Part shown: positions 1 through 9,437 of the stretch, piece by piece
How positions within the stretch are numbered: the stretch's first letter is position 1
How the letters are laid out: the number at the start of each line of letters is the position of its first letter
NCBI GenBank assembly: GCA_014802625.1
Contig: JAAVBX010000007.1
Coordinates: forward strand, 135,920-174,062
DNA length: 38,143 nucleotides
Source of the DNA: a bacterium
GTDB lineage: Bacteria > Bacteroidota > Bacteroidia > Bacteroidales > Muribaculaceae
Reading direction: 5' to 3'
Made by a program: the position numbers and the translations under genes
Notes under the pieces: generated by a model
Databases searched by the model: none
The model's input: only the letters and a program-made list of their open reading frames with translations
Told to the model about the DNA's origin: nothing

Positions 1-395
1 ATAAAGAGAAGGAAGTGGCGGGCGGAAATCATCAGATACATTCCGAAAAGTGTGATGAGGATAAGTTCGTAGAACTCTCCCTTACGGAATGCCATGACAT
101 CGGATTCAACCCATTTTGCCGCCTGAAGCATGCAGATGAATACTCCGACATTAAGGATGCACTTCATCGCCTTGCAAGCCGCGTTGTCGACATACATACC
201 GGCGAAGGCTGCGTCGCCGCACGAGGGAACGATCCATATCGCCACTGTCCCGAGCAGGAACAAAACCGTCGTGAACGGTGTGAGGAATTTCTTGCTGCCG
301 TTATCGGCTGTGAAGGTGTCGCAAAGGAACACGAGCAGGAAAATTCCGAGGATTATGATTTCAGGCAACATCGCCCAAAACTGTGAATAGTCCAT
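1..395 (-). CDS. nuoN: NADH-quinone oxidoreductase subunit N, partial (3' end outside window)
   Basis: Membrane proton-pumping subunit of respiratory complex I. Only the first 131 codons are present because the gene runs off the left edge. The start is the ATG whose complement lies at 393-395. The visible protein opens with MDYSQFWAMLPEIIILGIFL and contains several hydrophobic helices, as expected for the antiporter-like NuoN. It follows nuoM by 33 bases on the same strand and is the last nuo gene in the usual order, so the identity rests on both sequence and position. The proton-channel residues lie mostly in the missing part and cannot be judged. Confidence 0.88.
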   Translation of the reverse strand, partial: MDYSQFWAMLPEIIILGIFLLVFLCDTFTADNGSKKFLTPFTTVLFLLGTVAIWIVPSCGDAAFAGMYVDNAACKAMKCILNVGVFICMLQAAKWVESDVMAFRKGEFYELILITLFGMYLMISARHFLLF

Positions 396-428
396 GTGTT
401 ATTGTGTTTAGGTCGAGAAGTGTTGTTT

Positions 429-1943
429 TTAGATGGCATTCTGGATTGCGTGTACAATCGGCAGGAAGCTGTGCTGGATTGTTTCGTTGATCCAGTTGGG
501 GAAGCAGCCGATTCCGGCGATGCAGACTATCAGTGTCACTGTAGAGAGACGCTCGAACCAGTTGGCGTCTGTCAGCTGGAGATGATGCTGATCCTGCACC
601 GGGCCGAGAAGAAGTTTGCCCACTACACGGAGAATGTAGACTGCGGTGATTACAATCGAGCAGGTGGCGGCCACTACAAATGCACGGTGGAAGAAATCAC
701 CATCCTCCCATGCGCCGAAGAAGATTGTCATCTCGGCTACGAAGCCTGAGAGACCCGGCAGACCGAGTGAGGCGAAACCTGCGATCATATAGCATACGCC
801 AAGGTAAGGCATTATCTGCATCAGACCACCCATCTGACGGATGTCACGTGTATGAGTACGTCCGTAGATCATACCGATGAGGGCGAAGAAGAGGGCCGTC
901 ATAAGACCGTGTGAGAGCATCTGCATGATAGCACCCGTCATTGCTGTCTGATTGAGCATCAAAAGCGCGAAAAGCACCATGCCGCAGTGAGACACGGATG
1001 AGTAGGCGTTGATATACTTGAGGTCAGTCTGTACACAAGCCGAGAACGCACCGTAAACCACACTGATACCGGTCAGGATAATGAAGATCCAAGCCAGCTC
1101 GTTGGCAGCCTGAGGAAGAAGATAGATCGCGATACGGAAGCAGCCGTATCCACCGAGTTTCATAAGAACGCCGGCGTGAAGCATAGAAACGGCTGTCGGC
1201 GCACAAGCGTGACCGTCGGGGCTCCATGTGTGGAAGGGGAACATTGCACCCAGCACACCGAAACCTACGAAGGTGAAGACGAAGAGCATTCCCTGCCAAG
1301 AGGGGTCGACAGCATTATTGCGGGCGATTTCAAGAATATTCCAGGTGAGTTCGCCGCCGGCGGGAGCTGAGTGCCAGTAGATGCCGAGCAAGCCGAGCAT
1401 AAGGAATGCCGAGCCGCCCATAAGCATTAGGGTCAGCTTCATTGCGGAATATTCCTTGCGTCCTGTGCCCCAGAATCCAATCAGAAGATACATCGGGATA
1501 AGAGCGACCTCATAAAACATGAACATCGTGAACATGTCGATTGAAATGAAGAAGCCGAATACACCGGTGCTCAGAAGGGCAAACCAGAGGAAGAAGTTCT
1601 TGGGAAGGGGATTGATTTTCCAGGAGGCGAATGTGCCGGCGAAAACAATGATTGCCGAAAGCATAAGCATCAGCACGGAGATACCGTCGACACCCACGGC
1701 CAGATGGATATTGAGGGGAGCGTACCACATCCAGCTGCCCGTATAAAGCATTTCGGCGTCATTGCCGGCGGCACGCAGGCTCAGGAAATCTACACATAGC
1801 CAGATGGCCAATGCCAGAAGCGCCGTGCTTCCGACCACCATGATCGTGCGGATGGCCCCCATTCTGCTGTTGCTGCAGAGGCCCAACCCGGCCATCATCA
1901 GCACAGGTATGATTACAAACCAGATTAATATATTTCCGAACAT
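429..1943 (-). CDS. nuoM: NADH-quinone oxidoreductase subunit M
   Basis: Antiporter-like proton-pumping membrane subunit of complex I, 504 aa, the usual family length, with about 14 hydrophobic helices. The TM5 glutamate is present (FYEVALIPMY, about E145). So are the TM8 lysine (MKLGGYG, about K262) and the late glutamate in GFVAEM. The motif before the FPFHTW block reads FGVLGAMFPFHTW, where many family members have a lysine (FAVKxPxFPFHTW); by eye that lysine is replaced by leucine near residue 231. The gene lies 39 bases after nuoL and 33 before nuoN, as expected for the 3' half of a nuo operon. The family call is secure; the missing lysine is an eye alignment. Confidence 0.96.
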   Translation of the reverse strand: MFGNILIWFVIIPVLMMAGLGLCSNSRMGAIRTIMVVGSTALLALAIWLCVDFLSLRAAGNDAEMLYTGSWMWYAPLNIHLAVGVDGISVLMLMLSAIIVFAGTFASWKINPLPKNFFLWFALLSTGVFGFFISIDMFTMFMFYEVALIPMYLLIGFWGTGRKEYSAMKLTLMLMGGSAFLMLGLLGIYWHSAPAGGELTWNILEIARNNAVDPSWQGMLFVFTFVGFGVLGAMFPFHTWSPDGHACAPTAVSMLHAGVLMKLGGYGCFRIAIYLLPQAANELAWIFIILTGISVVYGAFSACVQTDLKYINAYSSVSHCGMVLFALLMLNQTAMTGAIMQMLSHGLMTALFFALIGMIYGRTHTRDIRQMGGLMQIMPYLGVCYMIAGFASLGLPGLSGFVAEMTIFFGAWEDGDFFHRAFVVAATCSIVITAVYILRVVGKLLLGPVQDQHHLQLTDANWFERLSTVTLIVCIAGIGCFPNWINETIQHSFLPIVHAIQNAI

Positions 1944-1982
1944 AATCGTAAGTTGTTACTGCTGTTAGTTTGATGTATCGGG

Positions 1983-3926
1983 TTAAAGGAGACAAATCCA
2001 GGTGATGGCCGCCAGTGCGAGTGCGCCGAAGAAGTACCAAAGTACGTAAGTCTGCACATTGCCGCTCTGGAAACCGCGGATAGCGAAGCTGACTTTCTGT
2101 GTCACCTTGGCGAAACCGTCCATCGTCGCATCGATTACATGACGGTCAAACCATGCGATCGACTGACAAATAATACCGAAGATAATCTTGCGGGTGATGA
2201 AGAGATAGATTTCATCCCAGTAGAATCGACGGTGTGCGGCCTGCCAGAGACCGGGCATCGCATTCTTGAATTTCTCCGGAAGGGGGTTCTTCTTGCGGTA
2301 CATCACCGTTGCGAGAAGAATTGCGAGGATAGCCACAGTGAGTGACGTGGCTGCCACAGGAGCCTCAAGATGGATATGGTAAGGTTCGCCGTTCCAAGTG
2401 ACGAGTTCGCCGAAAGGTATGAAACCGGCAACACAGCTTACGGCTGCCAGAATAATCAGGGGAACTGACATCTGCCAGGGAGCGTCATGAGGCTTGTGAT
2501 GTTCATACTCCGGATTCTCCTCCCACCAGAAGATGAGATAGTAGAGACGGAACATATAGAAGGCGGTAAGACCGGCCACCATAGTCATCCACGCACCCCA
2601 TATCCAGTTATTCTGGAACATTGCTGCCAGCATCTCATCCTTCGAGAAGAAGCCGGAGAAGGGCCAGATACCTGCGATTGCAAGACAGCCGATGAGGAAT
2701 GTCCAGTGAGTGATCGGCATATACTTGCGGAGACCACCCATCTTCGTATAATCATTGGAGTGTACGGCATGGATGAGCGCGCCGGCGCCGAGGAAGAGGA
2801 GCGCCTTGAACATGGCGTGCGTGAAGAGATGGAACATACCTGCCATGTAGCCGAGACCGCTGTAATGCCAGCCGGGTACGAGATAGTCGCGTGCCACACC
2901 GAGCGATACCATCATAAAGGCAATCTGGGAGATTGTCGAGAACGCGAGCACACGCTTGATATCGATCTGCGTGCAGGCTACCACAGCCGCATAGAATGCG
3001 GTGATTGCGCCGACTACAGTGATGAATGTCATCGAAGCCTCGACCACGCAATATACCGGGAACATGCGCGCCACCAGATATACACCTGCCACGACCATCG
3101 TAGCCGCGTGGATAAGCGCCGACACAGGAGTCGGACCCTCCATGGCGTCAGGAAGCCAGATATGGAGCGGAAGCATGGCCGATTTACCCATACCACCGGT
3201 GAAGATGAGCACCATCGCCCATGTCAGCACAGAGGCACCGAGGAATGTGGCCCCGCCGGTTTCGGCGAGCACGTTCATCGGATTGGAGGTCATGTCGATG
3301 AAGTTGAAAGTATCCGTGAAGTAGGAAAGAGTCAGGATACCGAGAAGGAAGCCGAGGTCGGCGAAGCGAGTCACGATAAATGCCTTCTTGGAGGCAGATA
3401 CCGCAGAGGGAAGACGATAGAAGAACCCGATGAGAAGGAACGACGACACGCCCACGAGCTCCCAGAATACATACATCTGGAAAATGTTGGTGGCGACTAC
3501 GAGTCCAAGCATCGAGAAGCTGAAGAGCGAGAGGAATGCGTAATAGCGCTGGAAGCCACCCTCATGCTCCATGTAACCCCAGCTGTAGAGATGCACCATG
3601 AAGGAAATCGTCGTGATGACGACGAGCATCATAGCCGAGATCGGATCCAGAAGGAATCCGAGGTTCACGACCAGCGTCTTAGTGAAGGCCAGCCAGGTGA
3701 CGTCGAATACCTGATATTGCTGGCGCACACCGTCAAGGATAAACGCCGGGTCGCCTGAAAAGAAGTAAGTGAAAGCCACAATATAGGCAAGCGTCATGGT
3801 CGTGCCCATGCCGAGGATGCCTAACACGCCTGCCACCTTACGGCTCATCTTCACGCCGCCGATTCCCAGCAGCAGGAACATGAAGAGGGGCAATGCCAGA
3901 ATCAGGATAGGTAATGTAATGCCCAT
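1983..3926 (-). CDS. nuoL: NADH-quinone oxidoreductase subunit L
   Basis: Largest antiporter-like subunit of complex I, 647 aa, with about 16 transmembrane helices and the long C-terminal amphipathic arm expected of NuoL. Recognisable family blocks include FWELVGVSSFLLIGF, which carries the TM5 glutamate, and GGMGKSAMLPLHIWLPDAM, which carries the TM7 lysine, followed by EGPTPVSALIHAATMV. It pumps protons at the distal end of the membrane arm. It starts 4 bases after the nuoK stop and is followed 39 bases later by nuoM. A 423-codon open frame on the opposite strand inside this gene is a composition shadow. Confidence 0.97.
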   Translation of the reverse strand: MGITLPILILALPLFMFLLLGIGGVKMSRKVAGVLGILGMGTTMTLAYIVAFTYFFSGDPAFILDGVRQQYQVFDVTWLAFTKTLVVNLGFLLDPISAMMLVVITTISFMVHLYSWGYMEHEGGFQRYYAFLSLFSFSMLGLVVATNIFQMYVFWELVGVSSFLLIGFFYRLPSAVSASKKAFIVTRFADLGFLLGILTLSYFTDTFNFIDMTSNPMNVLAETGGATFLGASVLTWAMVLIFTGGMGKSAMLPLHIWLPDAMEGPTPVSALIHAATMVVAGVYLVARMFPVYCVVEASMTFITVVGAITAFYAAVVACTQIDIKRVLAFSTISQIAFMMVSLGVARDYLVPGWHYSGLGYMAGMFHLFTHAMFKALLFLGAGALIHAVHSNDYTKMGGLRKYMPITHWTFLIGCLAIAGIWPFSGFFSKDEMLAAMFQNNWIWGAWMTMVAGLTAFYMFRLYYLIFWWEENPEYEHHKPHDAPWQMSVPLIILAAVSCVAGFIPFGELVTWNGEPYHIHLEAPVAATSLTVAILAILLATVMYRKKNPLPEKFKNAMPGLWQAAHRRFYWDEIYLFITRKIIFGIICQSIAWFDRHVIDATMDGFAKVTQKVSFAIRGFQSGNVQTYVLWYFFGALALAAITWICLL

Positions 3927-3930
3927 AATG

Positions 3931-4242
3931 TCAGTGTTTCATTGAATTGGTTTCGGATATCTCCGTGCTCCCGACAGCACGATAAATATTGATGATGATG
4001 GCGATTGCTACCGCTGTCTCGGCCGCCGCGATAGCGATGGCGAACAGGGTGAAGACCATTCCCTCCATCGAGCCGGGGAAGAGGAAACGGTTGAAGATGG
4101 TGAAATTCAGGTCGGCCGAGTTGAGAATCAGTTCGAGCGACACCAGAATCGCGATCATATTCTTACGGGTCACAAACCCATACACGCCACAGCAGAACAT
4201 TATGACGCTGGGCACAAGATACCAAAGAAGATTGAGATCCAT
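3931..4242 (-). CDS. nuoK: NADH-quinone oxidoreductase subunit K
   Basis: Small membrane subunit of complex I (ND4L homologue), 103 aa, with three predicted transmembrane helices. The conserved acidic residue in helix 2 is visible in the segment MIAILVSLELILNSADLNF, and a second follows in AIAAAETAVAIAIIINIYR. Both glutamates belong to the central hydrophilic axis that links the antiporter-like subunits. It sits between nuoJ and nuoL with gaps of 30 and 4 bases. Length and motif are standard. Confidence 0.96.
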   Translation of the reverse strand: MDLNLLWYLVPSVIMFCCGVYGFVTRKNMIAILVSLELILNSADLNFTIFNRFLFPGSMEGMVFTLFAIAIAAAETAVAIAIIINIYRAVGSTEISETNSMKH

Positions 4243-4272
4243 TTTGATGTTTCGTTATTGATGGGTTATGTG

Positions 4273-4803
4273 TTAACGTTTGCGGGCCACTGTGACGCCG
4301 CCGATTATACATGCCAGCAGAAGGACACTGACGGCCTCGAAGGGAAGAAGATACTGATACTTCTCTGTTCCCGTGAAAGCGCGTCCGATCATCTTCATCG
4401 TGATATCGGGTCCGGCTGCGAGCGCATCGGAGAGAGAACGCACTCCCTCACCCTCGATCATCGGCATTGTGAAGAGGCTGTAAAGAAGCAAGACGGCACC
4501 TGCCACAGATGCGATCACTCCCCACACGCGACGATGCGAACGGAGCGGGGTCTCCGCCTCATTCGGCTTATGTGTAAGAAGGATAGCAAATACAAAAAGC
4601 ACCATTATGCCGCCGGCATAGACAGCCACCTGAACAGCGCCCAGGAACTGATAGCCCAGCTGGAAATAGAAAATAGCGGAACCCAGGAGGACGAACAGAA
4701 GATACGTCGCGGCGCGAAGTACCTTCGTGGTCTTCACGGCCATGAATGAAAAAATCACCATGACGAGCGCCACTACGAAATAAAGAATAATGTTTCCTAC
4801 CAT
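4273..4803 (-). CDS. nuoJ: NADH-quinone oxidoreductase subunit J
   Basis: Membrane subunit of complex I (ND6 homologue), 176 aa, about five hydrophobic helices. The typical block QFLGAVQVAVYAGGIMVLFV near residue 55, which contains the family TM3 region linked to coupling, is present. The last helix (ALLLACIIGGVTVARKR-like, reading LLLACIIGGVTVARKR at the C-terminus) is followed by a basic end. It starts 17 bases after the nuoI stop and ends 30 bases before nuoK. Nothing unusual is seen. Confidence 0.95.
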   Translation of the reverse strand: MVGNIILYFVVALVMVIFSFMAVKTTKVLRAATYLLFVLLGSAIFYFQLGYQFLGAVQVAVYAGGIMVLFVFAILLTHKPNEAETPLRSHRRVWGVIASVAGAVLLLYSLFTMPMIEGEGVRSLSDALAAGPDITMKMIGRAFTGTEKYQYLLPFEAVSVLLLACIIGGVTVARKR

Positions 4804-4820
4804 GATGTTATATAGATCAT

Positions 4821-5459
4821 TTACTTGGTTTCATTATCGGTCGGAGCCGCCGGATTGGCAGGAGCGGCCTGAGCTTCGGCTGCCTTGGCAGCTGCTTCAC
4901 GCTCGGCCTTTATCTTGGCAGCCTTCGCAAGGGCTTCGGCCTTGATACGCGCAAGCTGCTCGGGATCCATCGCAGGCTTCGGCGCGGGGGCCGGAGCCGC
5001 ATCCTTGGGCTCGGGACGGTAATTGAGCTGCTTCACGAGCTTATCGCGGGTGAATACAGCCTGCTCGAAATCATTGGTAAACTCGAGCGCGTCCTGCGGA
5101 CAAGTAGTGACACAAAGCATGCAGAATGTGCAGCTTCCGAGGTCATACATATACTTGTCAAGTTTCTTTTTCTTCTTCCCGTCGGGCAACTCCACCATCT
5201 TCGTGGTGAGTTCGATAGTCCCGTTCGGGCAATTCATCTGGCAGATACCGCAGGCGATACACTTATGGTGTCCCTGCGCATCATACTTGAGAGTCAGTTC
5301 AGCACGGAACCTGTCGGCTATCTTGAGCGTGTCTCTGTTCTCAGGATACTGCTCCGTCACCTTGGGAGTCACAAACTCCTTGCCGGTGACGGCCATACCG
5401 GTGACGAGACTCTTCAATCCTTTTCCTACACCTGAAAAATATTCCTTTATACTACTCAT
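4821..5459 (-). CDS. nuoI: NADH-quinone oxidoreductase subunit I, with Ala/Pro/Lys-rich C-terminal tail
   Basis: Peripheral iron-sulfur subunit of complex I that carries clusters N6a and N6b toward NuoB. Two ferredoxin motifs are present: CxxCxxCxxxCP at about residues 67-78 (CIACGICQMNCP) and 110-121 (CTFCMLCVTTCP). I start at MSSIKEYF (5459), because the longer open frame to 5546 adds 29 residues that overlap atpG and show no family similarity. This gives 212 aa. The last roughly 60 residues form an alanine-, proline- and lysine-rich tail (starting PKDAAPAPAPKPAMDP), low complexity and probably partly helical. The gene begins 10 bases after the atpG stop, so the ATP synthase block is directly fused to the second half of the nuo block. 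Confidence 0.95.
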   Translation of the reverse strand: MSSIKEYFSGVGKGLKSLVTGMAVTGKEFVTPKVTEQYPENRDTLKIADRFRAELTLKYDAQGHHKCIACGICQMNCPNGTIELTTKMVELPDGKKKKKLDKYMYDLGSCTFCMLCVTTCPQDALEFTNDFEQAVFTRDKLVKQLNYRPEPKDAAPAPAPKPAMDPEQLARIKAEALAKAAKIKAEREAAAKAAEAQAAPANPAAPTDNETK

Positions 5460-5469
5460 AAACGTTGTT

Positions 5470-6363
5470 TTATCTCTCCACCTGTCCGCCGAGTATATCA
5501 AGAAGCTCGGTGGTGATGGATTGCTGACGAAGTTTATTGAATTCAAGCTGCAGGGATTCCTGCAGTTTCTTAGCGTTGTCGTTGGCGCTCTGCATCGCCA
5601 TCACGCGGGCGGCCTGTTCGGATGCACGGTTTTCAATCGTAATCTCCTGCATCGTGCTGAGCACGAACATAGGGAGCACTGCGTTAAAGATGTCGTTGGC
5701 ATCCGGCTCGAAGATATAGAGTTGGTTCTCATTCTCTTTTCCAGCCTCCTGCTGAAGAAGCACCTCAGCGCGCACGGGGAAGAGGCGATCGACGCTGAGA
5801 CGCTGACGGCTGATTGAATGGAACTGCATGTACACGACTTCCACCATATCAAGTCTGCCTGACTCGAAGTCATCGCGCAGACGCGATGTAAACTCGTCGA
5901 CCTTCTTGCCGTCCATCTTTGAATCGACACCGGCCACAAGCTCGGTGGTCATCAGTCCCTTCAAAGCCATCTTCTCGCATGCATGTGCAATCTTGCGGCC
6001 AACGGGATAGACCGTTATCTCTACGCCCTGCCCATATTTCTCACGCAGAGCCTGCATCTCCACAAGAAGATACTTGAAGATGTTCATGTTGTATCCTCCG
6101 CAGAGACCATCGTCGCTACCGAACACAACCACTCCCACCCTCTTGACCTCTCTCTCGACAATCAGCGGGGAATGAAATTCCACTCCGGCGGAGAGGATAT
6201 GTCCCATGATCTGCTGGATCTGGTTCTTGAAAGGGAGCAGCTCACGCAACGCACGCTCGTTCTTATGGACCTTTGCGGACGAGATCATTTTCATCGCGCC
6301 GGTGATCTTTTCACTCGATGCGACGGAGCCGATTCTCGTTTTTAATTCCCTGAGGGTTGCCAT
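5470..6363 (-). CDS. atpG: F1Fo ATP synthase gamma subunit
   Basis: Rotor shaft of the F1 sector, 297 aa, slightly long but normal. The N-terminal helix MATLRELKTRIGSVASSEKI and the C-terminal helix with MQSANDNAKKLQESLQLEFN-like sequence and RQQSITTELLDILGG form the coiled-coil shaft. The central Rossmann-like part has the block FGSDDGLCGGYN. It is the last atp gene before nuoI, 10 bases upstream of it. It is separated from atpA by a 92-base gap holding a strong hairpin, the largest intergenic space within the atp block. Confidence 0.97.
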   Translation of the reverse strand: MATLRELKTRIGSVASSEKITGAMKMISSAKVHKNERALRELLPFKNQIQQIMGHILSAGVEFHSPLIVEREVKRVGVVVFGSDDGLCGGYNMNIFKYLLVEMQALREKYGQGVEITVYPVGRKIAHACEKMALKGLMTTELVAGVDSKMDGKKVDEFTSRLRDDFESGRLDMVEVVYMQFHSISRQRLSVDRLFPVRAEVLLQQEAGKENENQLYIFEPDANDIFNAVLPMFVLSTMQEITIENRASEQAARVMAMQSANDNAKKLQESLQLEFNKLRQQSITTELLDILGGQVER

Positions 6364-6394
6364 ATCGTCAGTCTGTTCTTTTTAAAAGGTTGTT

Positions 6395-6428
6395 CGCCGG
6401 CCGGTGGAGTCCTGTCCGCCGGCCGGCG
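6395..6428 (-). other. GC-rich intercistronic hairpin between atpA and atpG
   Basis: A 10-bp perfect inverted repeat (6395-6404 CGCCGGCCGG paired with 6419-6428 CCGGCCGGCG) encloses a 14-base loop. In the transcribed (minus) direction it is followed, after about ten bases, by CTTTTAAAAAG and then the atpG start. It could be a processing or stability element that sets the ratio of subunits, or a partial terminator. The sequence cannot decide. It is the only strong hairpin I noticed inside the nuo-atp array. Confidence 0.6.
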
Positions 6429-6455
6429 GTAAGTCTGTTGGTTTATTCCGGAGGC

Positions 6456-8039
6456 TTATTTTGAAGTGGCGAAACGGCCGGATACCTCCGCCGCGCATTC
6501 GCGGATCTTCTGCTCTACATCATCCGTGAGTTTACCGCTCTTGATGACATCGAGCACCTCTTTCTGATACTTGGCTTTCACGAGCTGAAGGAACTGCTCC
6601 TCAAACTCCTGAACCTTCTCGACGGGCACATTCTCGAGCAGACTGTTCACACCGCAGTAGATGACCGCCACCTGATTCTCGACAGGCCAGGGGGAATACT
6701 GCGGCTGAATCAGAAGCTGCTGGTTCTTTCGGCCGGTGTCGATTACCTTGGCAGTCACAGGGTCGATATCGCCGCCGAACTTGGTGAACGACTCCAGCTC
6801 ACGGAACTGAGCCTGCGCGATTTTCAGCGTGCCTGCCACCTTCTTCATCGACTTGATCTGAGCGTTACCACCCACACGCGATACGGAGATACCCACGTTG
6901 ATGGCCGGACGAATACCCTGGTTAAAGAGCGACGTCTCAAGGAAGATCTGACCGTCAGTGATTGAAATCACATTAGTCGGGATATATGCCGATACATCAC
7001 CTGCCTGAGTCTCGATAATCGGGAGCGCTGTCAACGAACCGCCACCCTTCACATAGGGTTTCATCACCTCGGGGAGGTCGTTCATCTGTTCTGCGATTTC
7101 CTGGTCACCGATGATACGCGCAGCTCTTTCGAGCAGACGGGAGTGGAGATAGAATACGTCACCGGGATATGCCTCACGTCCGGAAGGTCTCTTAAGGATA
7201 AGGGATACCTCACGGTAGGCCACTGCCTGCTTCGAGAGGTCATCGTAAACGATGAGAGCGTCGCGACCTGAATCACGGAAGAACTCGCCGATTGCGACAC
7301 CCGCGAAGGGAGCGAAGTAACGCATCGATGCGGAATCGGAAGCCGAAGCGGCAACAACCACAGTGTACTCCATCGCGCCATATTTCTCAAGAGTATGAAC
7401 GATCGAAGCGATCGAGCTGGCCTTCTGACCAATGGCGACATAAATACAGTAGACGGGTTTACCGGCCTCGTAGTTTCCGCGCTGGTTGATAATCGTGTCG
7501 ATTGCGATTGCAGTCTTACCTACCTGACGGTCACCGATGATGAGCTCACGCTGACCACGCCCGATCGGCACCATGGCATCCACAGCCTTAAGACCGGTCT
7601 GCAACGGCTGATTCACCGGCTGTCGGAAGATTACACCGGGAGCCTTACGCTCAAGCGGCAGACGGATACGGTCACCCTCGATGGGGCCTTTGCCGTCGAT
7701 CGGCTCACCGAGAATATTGATCACACGACCGAGAAGACCCTCCCCTACGGGGATAGATGCGATCTCACCCGTGCGACGCACCGACATATTCTCGGTCACG
7801 GAGTTCACTTTGTCGAGAAGCACCACGCCGACATTGCTCTCCTCAAGGTTGAGGGCAACACCCGTGGCACCGTTTTCAAATTCAACAAGCTCATTTGACT
7901 TCACATTCTCAAGGCCGTAGACGTGAGCCACACCGTCACCTACATTGAGCACGGTGCCCACCTCTTCGAACTTCACCTTTGAATTGACGTCGTCGAGCTG
8001 CTGCTTTAGTATATCAGATATTTCGCTTGGGTTAAGCAT
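6456..8039 (-). CDS. atpA: F1Fo ATP synthase alpha subunit
   Basis: Non-catalytic nucleotide-binding subunit of the F1 hexamer, 527 aa. It contains the alpha-type P-loop GDRQVGKT at about residues 169-176 and the alpha/beta signature region [13 protein letters not shown]. The sequence begins [15 protein letters not shown], typical for this subunit. It starts 4 bases after the atpH stop. Length and motifs are fully standard, with no sign of disruption. Confidence 0.99.
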   Translation of the reverse strand: MLNPSEISDILKQQLDDVNSKVKFEEVGTVLNVGDGVAHVYGLENVKSNELVEFENGATGVALNLEESNVGVVLLDKVNSVTENMSVRRTGEIASIPVGEGLLGRVINILGEPIDGKGPIEGDRIRLPLERKAPGVIFRQPVNQPLQTGLKAVDAMVPIGRGQRELIIGDRQVGKTAIAIDTIINQRGNYEAGKPVYCIYVAIGQKASSIASIVHTLEKYGAMEYTVVVAASASDSASMRYFAPFAGVAIGEFFRDSGRDALIVYDDLSKQAVAYREVSLILKRPSGREAYPGDVFYLHSRLLERAARIIGDQEIAEQMNDLPEVMKPYVKGGGSLTALPIIETQAGDVSAYIPTNVISITDGQIFLETSLFNQGIRPAINVGISVSRVGGNAQIKSMKKVAGTLKIAQAQFRELESFTKFGGDIDPVTAKVIDTGRKNQQLLIQPQYSPWPVENQVAVIYCGVNSLLENVPVEKVQEFEEQFLQLVKAKYQKEVLDVIKSGKLTDDVEQKIRECAAEVSGRFATSK

Positions 8040-8043
8040 CTTC

Positions 8044-8586
8044 TTATTTCGTTATGAGGGTTAGTCGTAACTGTTCGATCTCATTGCTGATCGATGCGTC
8101 CATCCGGGCATCGTCCACATCGATTACGAATCCCCCGATCAAATCGGGATCGACGGCATCGCTGTGCTCGAGTTTGCGGCCCGGGAAAGCCTTCTCCACC
8201 ATCCCCCGGAGCTTCGACATCTCAGTGTCGGGAAGCTTGGCGGCAGTGGTGATTCGCACTTGTGATATTTTGTTCTCCCTACGGTAGAGATCCCTGTAAG
8301 CGAGCGCGATGAGCTGCATATACTCCTCGCGGCGCATCTCCAGAAGCATCTTGATGAAGCCGAGATAGTCGTTCTCCACCTTTTCCCCGGCGGCAGCCTT
8401 CAGCAATGATGCCTTATCGGCATTGCTGACGAAGGGATTCGCCAATGTCTTCTGCAGAGTCGGGTTCTGCCGGAAAGCCTCCACCACCTGCTTCATCTCA
8501 TCGTAGACCGCCTGGGTTGAGCCATGCTCAAGGGCGAACTTGTAGAGGGCCTTGGCATAACGGCGGGGTATCAGACCATTGTCCAT
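8044..8586 (-). CDS. atpH: F1Fo ATP synthase delta subunit
   Basis: Peripheral-stalk subunit (OSCP homologue) that ties F1 to subunit b, 180 aa. It begins with the family pattern [15 protein letters not shown]. It ends with the typical C-terminal segment [20 protein letters not shown] followed by a short helix. It lies 23 bases after atpF and 4 bases before atpA, in the standard F-type order. Confidence 0.96.
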   Translation of the reverse strand: MDNGLIPRRYAKALYKFALEHGSTQAVYDEMKQVVEAFRQNPTLQKTLANPFVSNADKASLLKAAAGEKVENDYLGFIKMLLEMRREEYMQLIALAYRDLYRRENKISQVRITTAAKLPDTEMSKLRGMVEKAFPGRKLEHSDAVDPDLIGGFVIDVDDARMDASISNEIEQLRLTLITK

Positions 8587-8609
8587 CTGTAACTCTGTTA
8601 TTAGGGATA

Positions 8610-9104
8610 TCAGTTGTTCTCTATCTCGTCGAGAAGCTTATCCACAAGCTTTACCTGTGCGGCGTCATCTTTCATCTGCGCGCGCACCATCTTCTCAGCT
8701 ATCTCAATCGAGAACTTGCTTACTTCGTTTCTGAACTGAAGCTCGGCTTCCTTGCGTGACTGTTCGATCGATACCTTAGCGGCCTCAATCATTTTCTGCG
8801 ACTCATCGGCGGCCTGTTTTTTGGCCTCCTCGATCATCTGAGTGCGCATCTTAGCCACGTCACGCAGCATTTCAGCCTGTTTAGCCTGAGCCTCCTCCAT
8901 ATACTTGCGGGCTTCCTCGCGGGCGTTGTCAAGCTGCTGCTTGGCGTCGCGCGCATACTCCACCCCCTTGTCGATGGTATCGGCTCGCTGGTCCATATTC
9001 TTCAGTATCACCGGCCATCCCCATTTGGCGAGTGCCAGAAAGAGGATGATGAAGGCGATGAACATCCAGAACACCAAGCCAAAATCGGGCGTGAATAATT
9101 CCAT
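8610..9104 (-). CDS. atpF: F1Fo ATP synthase subunit b
   Basis: Peripheral-stalk subunit, 164 aa. One N-terminal membrane helix (about residues 8-28, LVFWMFIAFIILFLALAKWG) is followed by a long charged coiled-coil rich in Ala, Glu, Lys and Gln, which dimerises and reaches up to F1. Only one b-type gene is present, so the stalk is probably a homodimer. It lies 9 bases after atpE and 23 bases before atpH. Confidence 0.96.
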   Translation of the reverse strand: MELFTPDFGLVFWMFIAFIILFLALAKWGWPVILKNMDQRADTIDKGVEYARDAKQQLDNAREEARKYMEEAQAKQAEMLRDVAKMRTQMIEEAKKQAADESQKMIEAAKVSIEQSRKEAELQFRNEVSKFSIEIAEKMVRAQMKDDAAQVKLVDKLLDEIENN

Positions 9105-9113
9105 ACTCGATTT

Positions 9114-9365
<252 letters not shown>

Positions 9366-9437
9366 TTAGAGTAGTTTTTTGATGTTATTGTTTGTTTGTT
9401 GATTCTTGGATTTTGAGATTGGTTGGACAATCCCTGG

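Noticed and set aside
2487..3758. 423-codon open frame on the plus strand opposite nuoL
   Set aside because: It is antisense to a complete, well-conserved nuoL. Its protein is unusually rich in His, Glu and Arg with no family similarity, a composition effect of the opposite strand.
5460..5546. Longer NuoI reading frame beginning at 5546
   Set aside because: The extra 29 residues overlap the end of atpG and have no similarity to NuoI, while MSSIKEYF at 5459 matches a normal family start.
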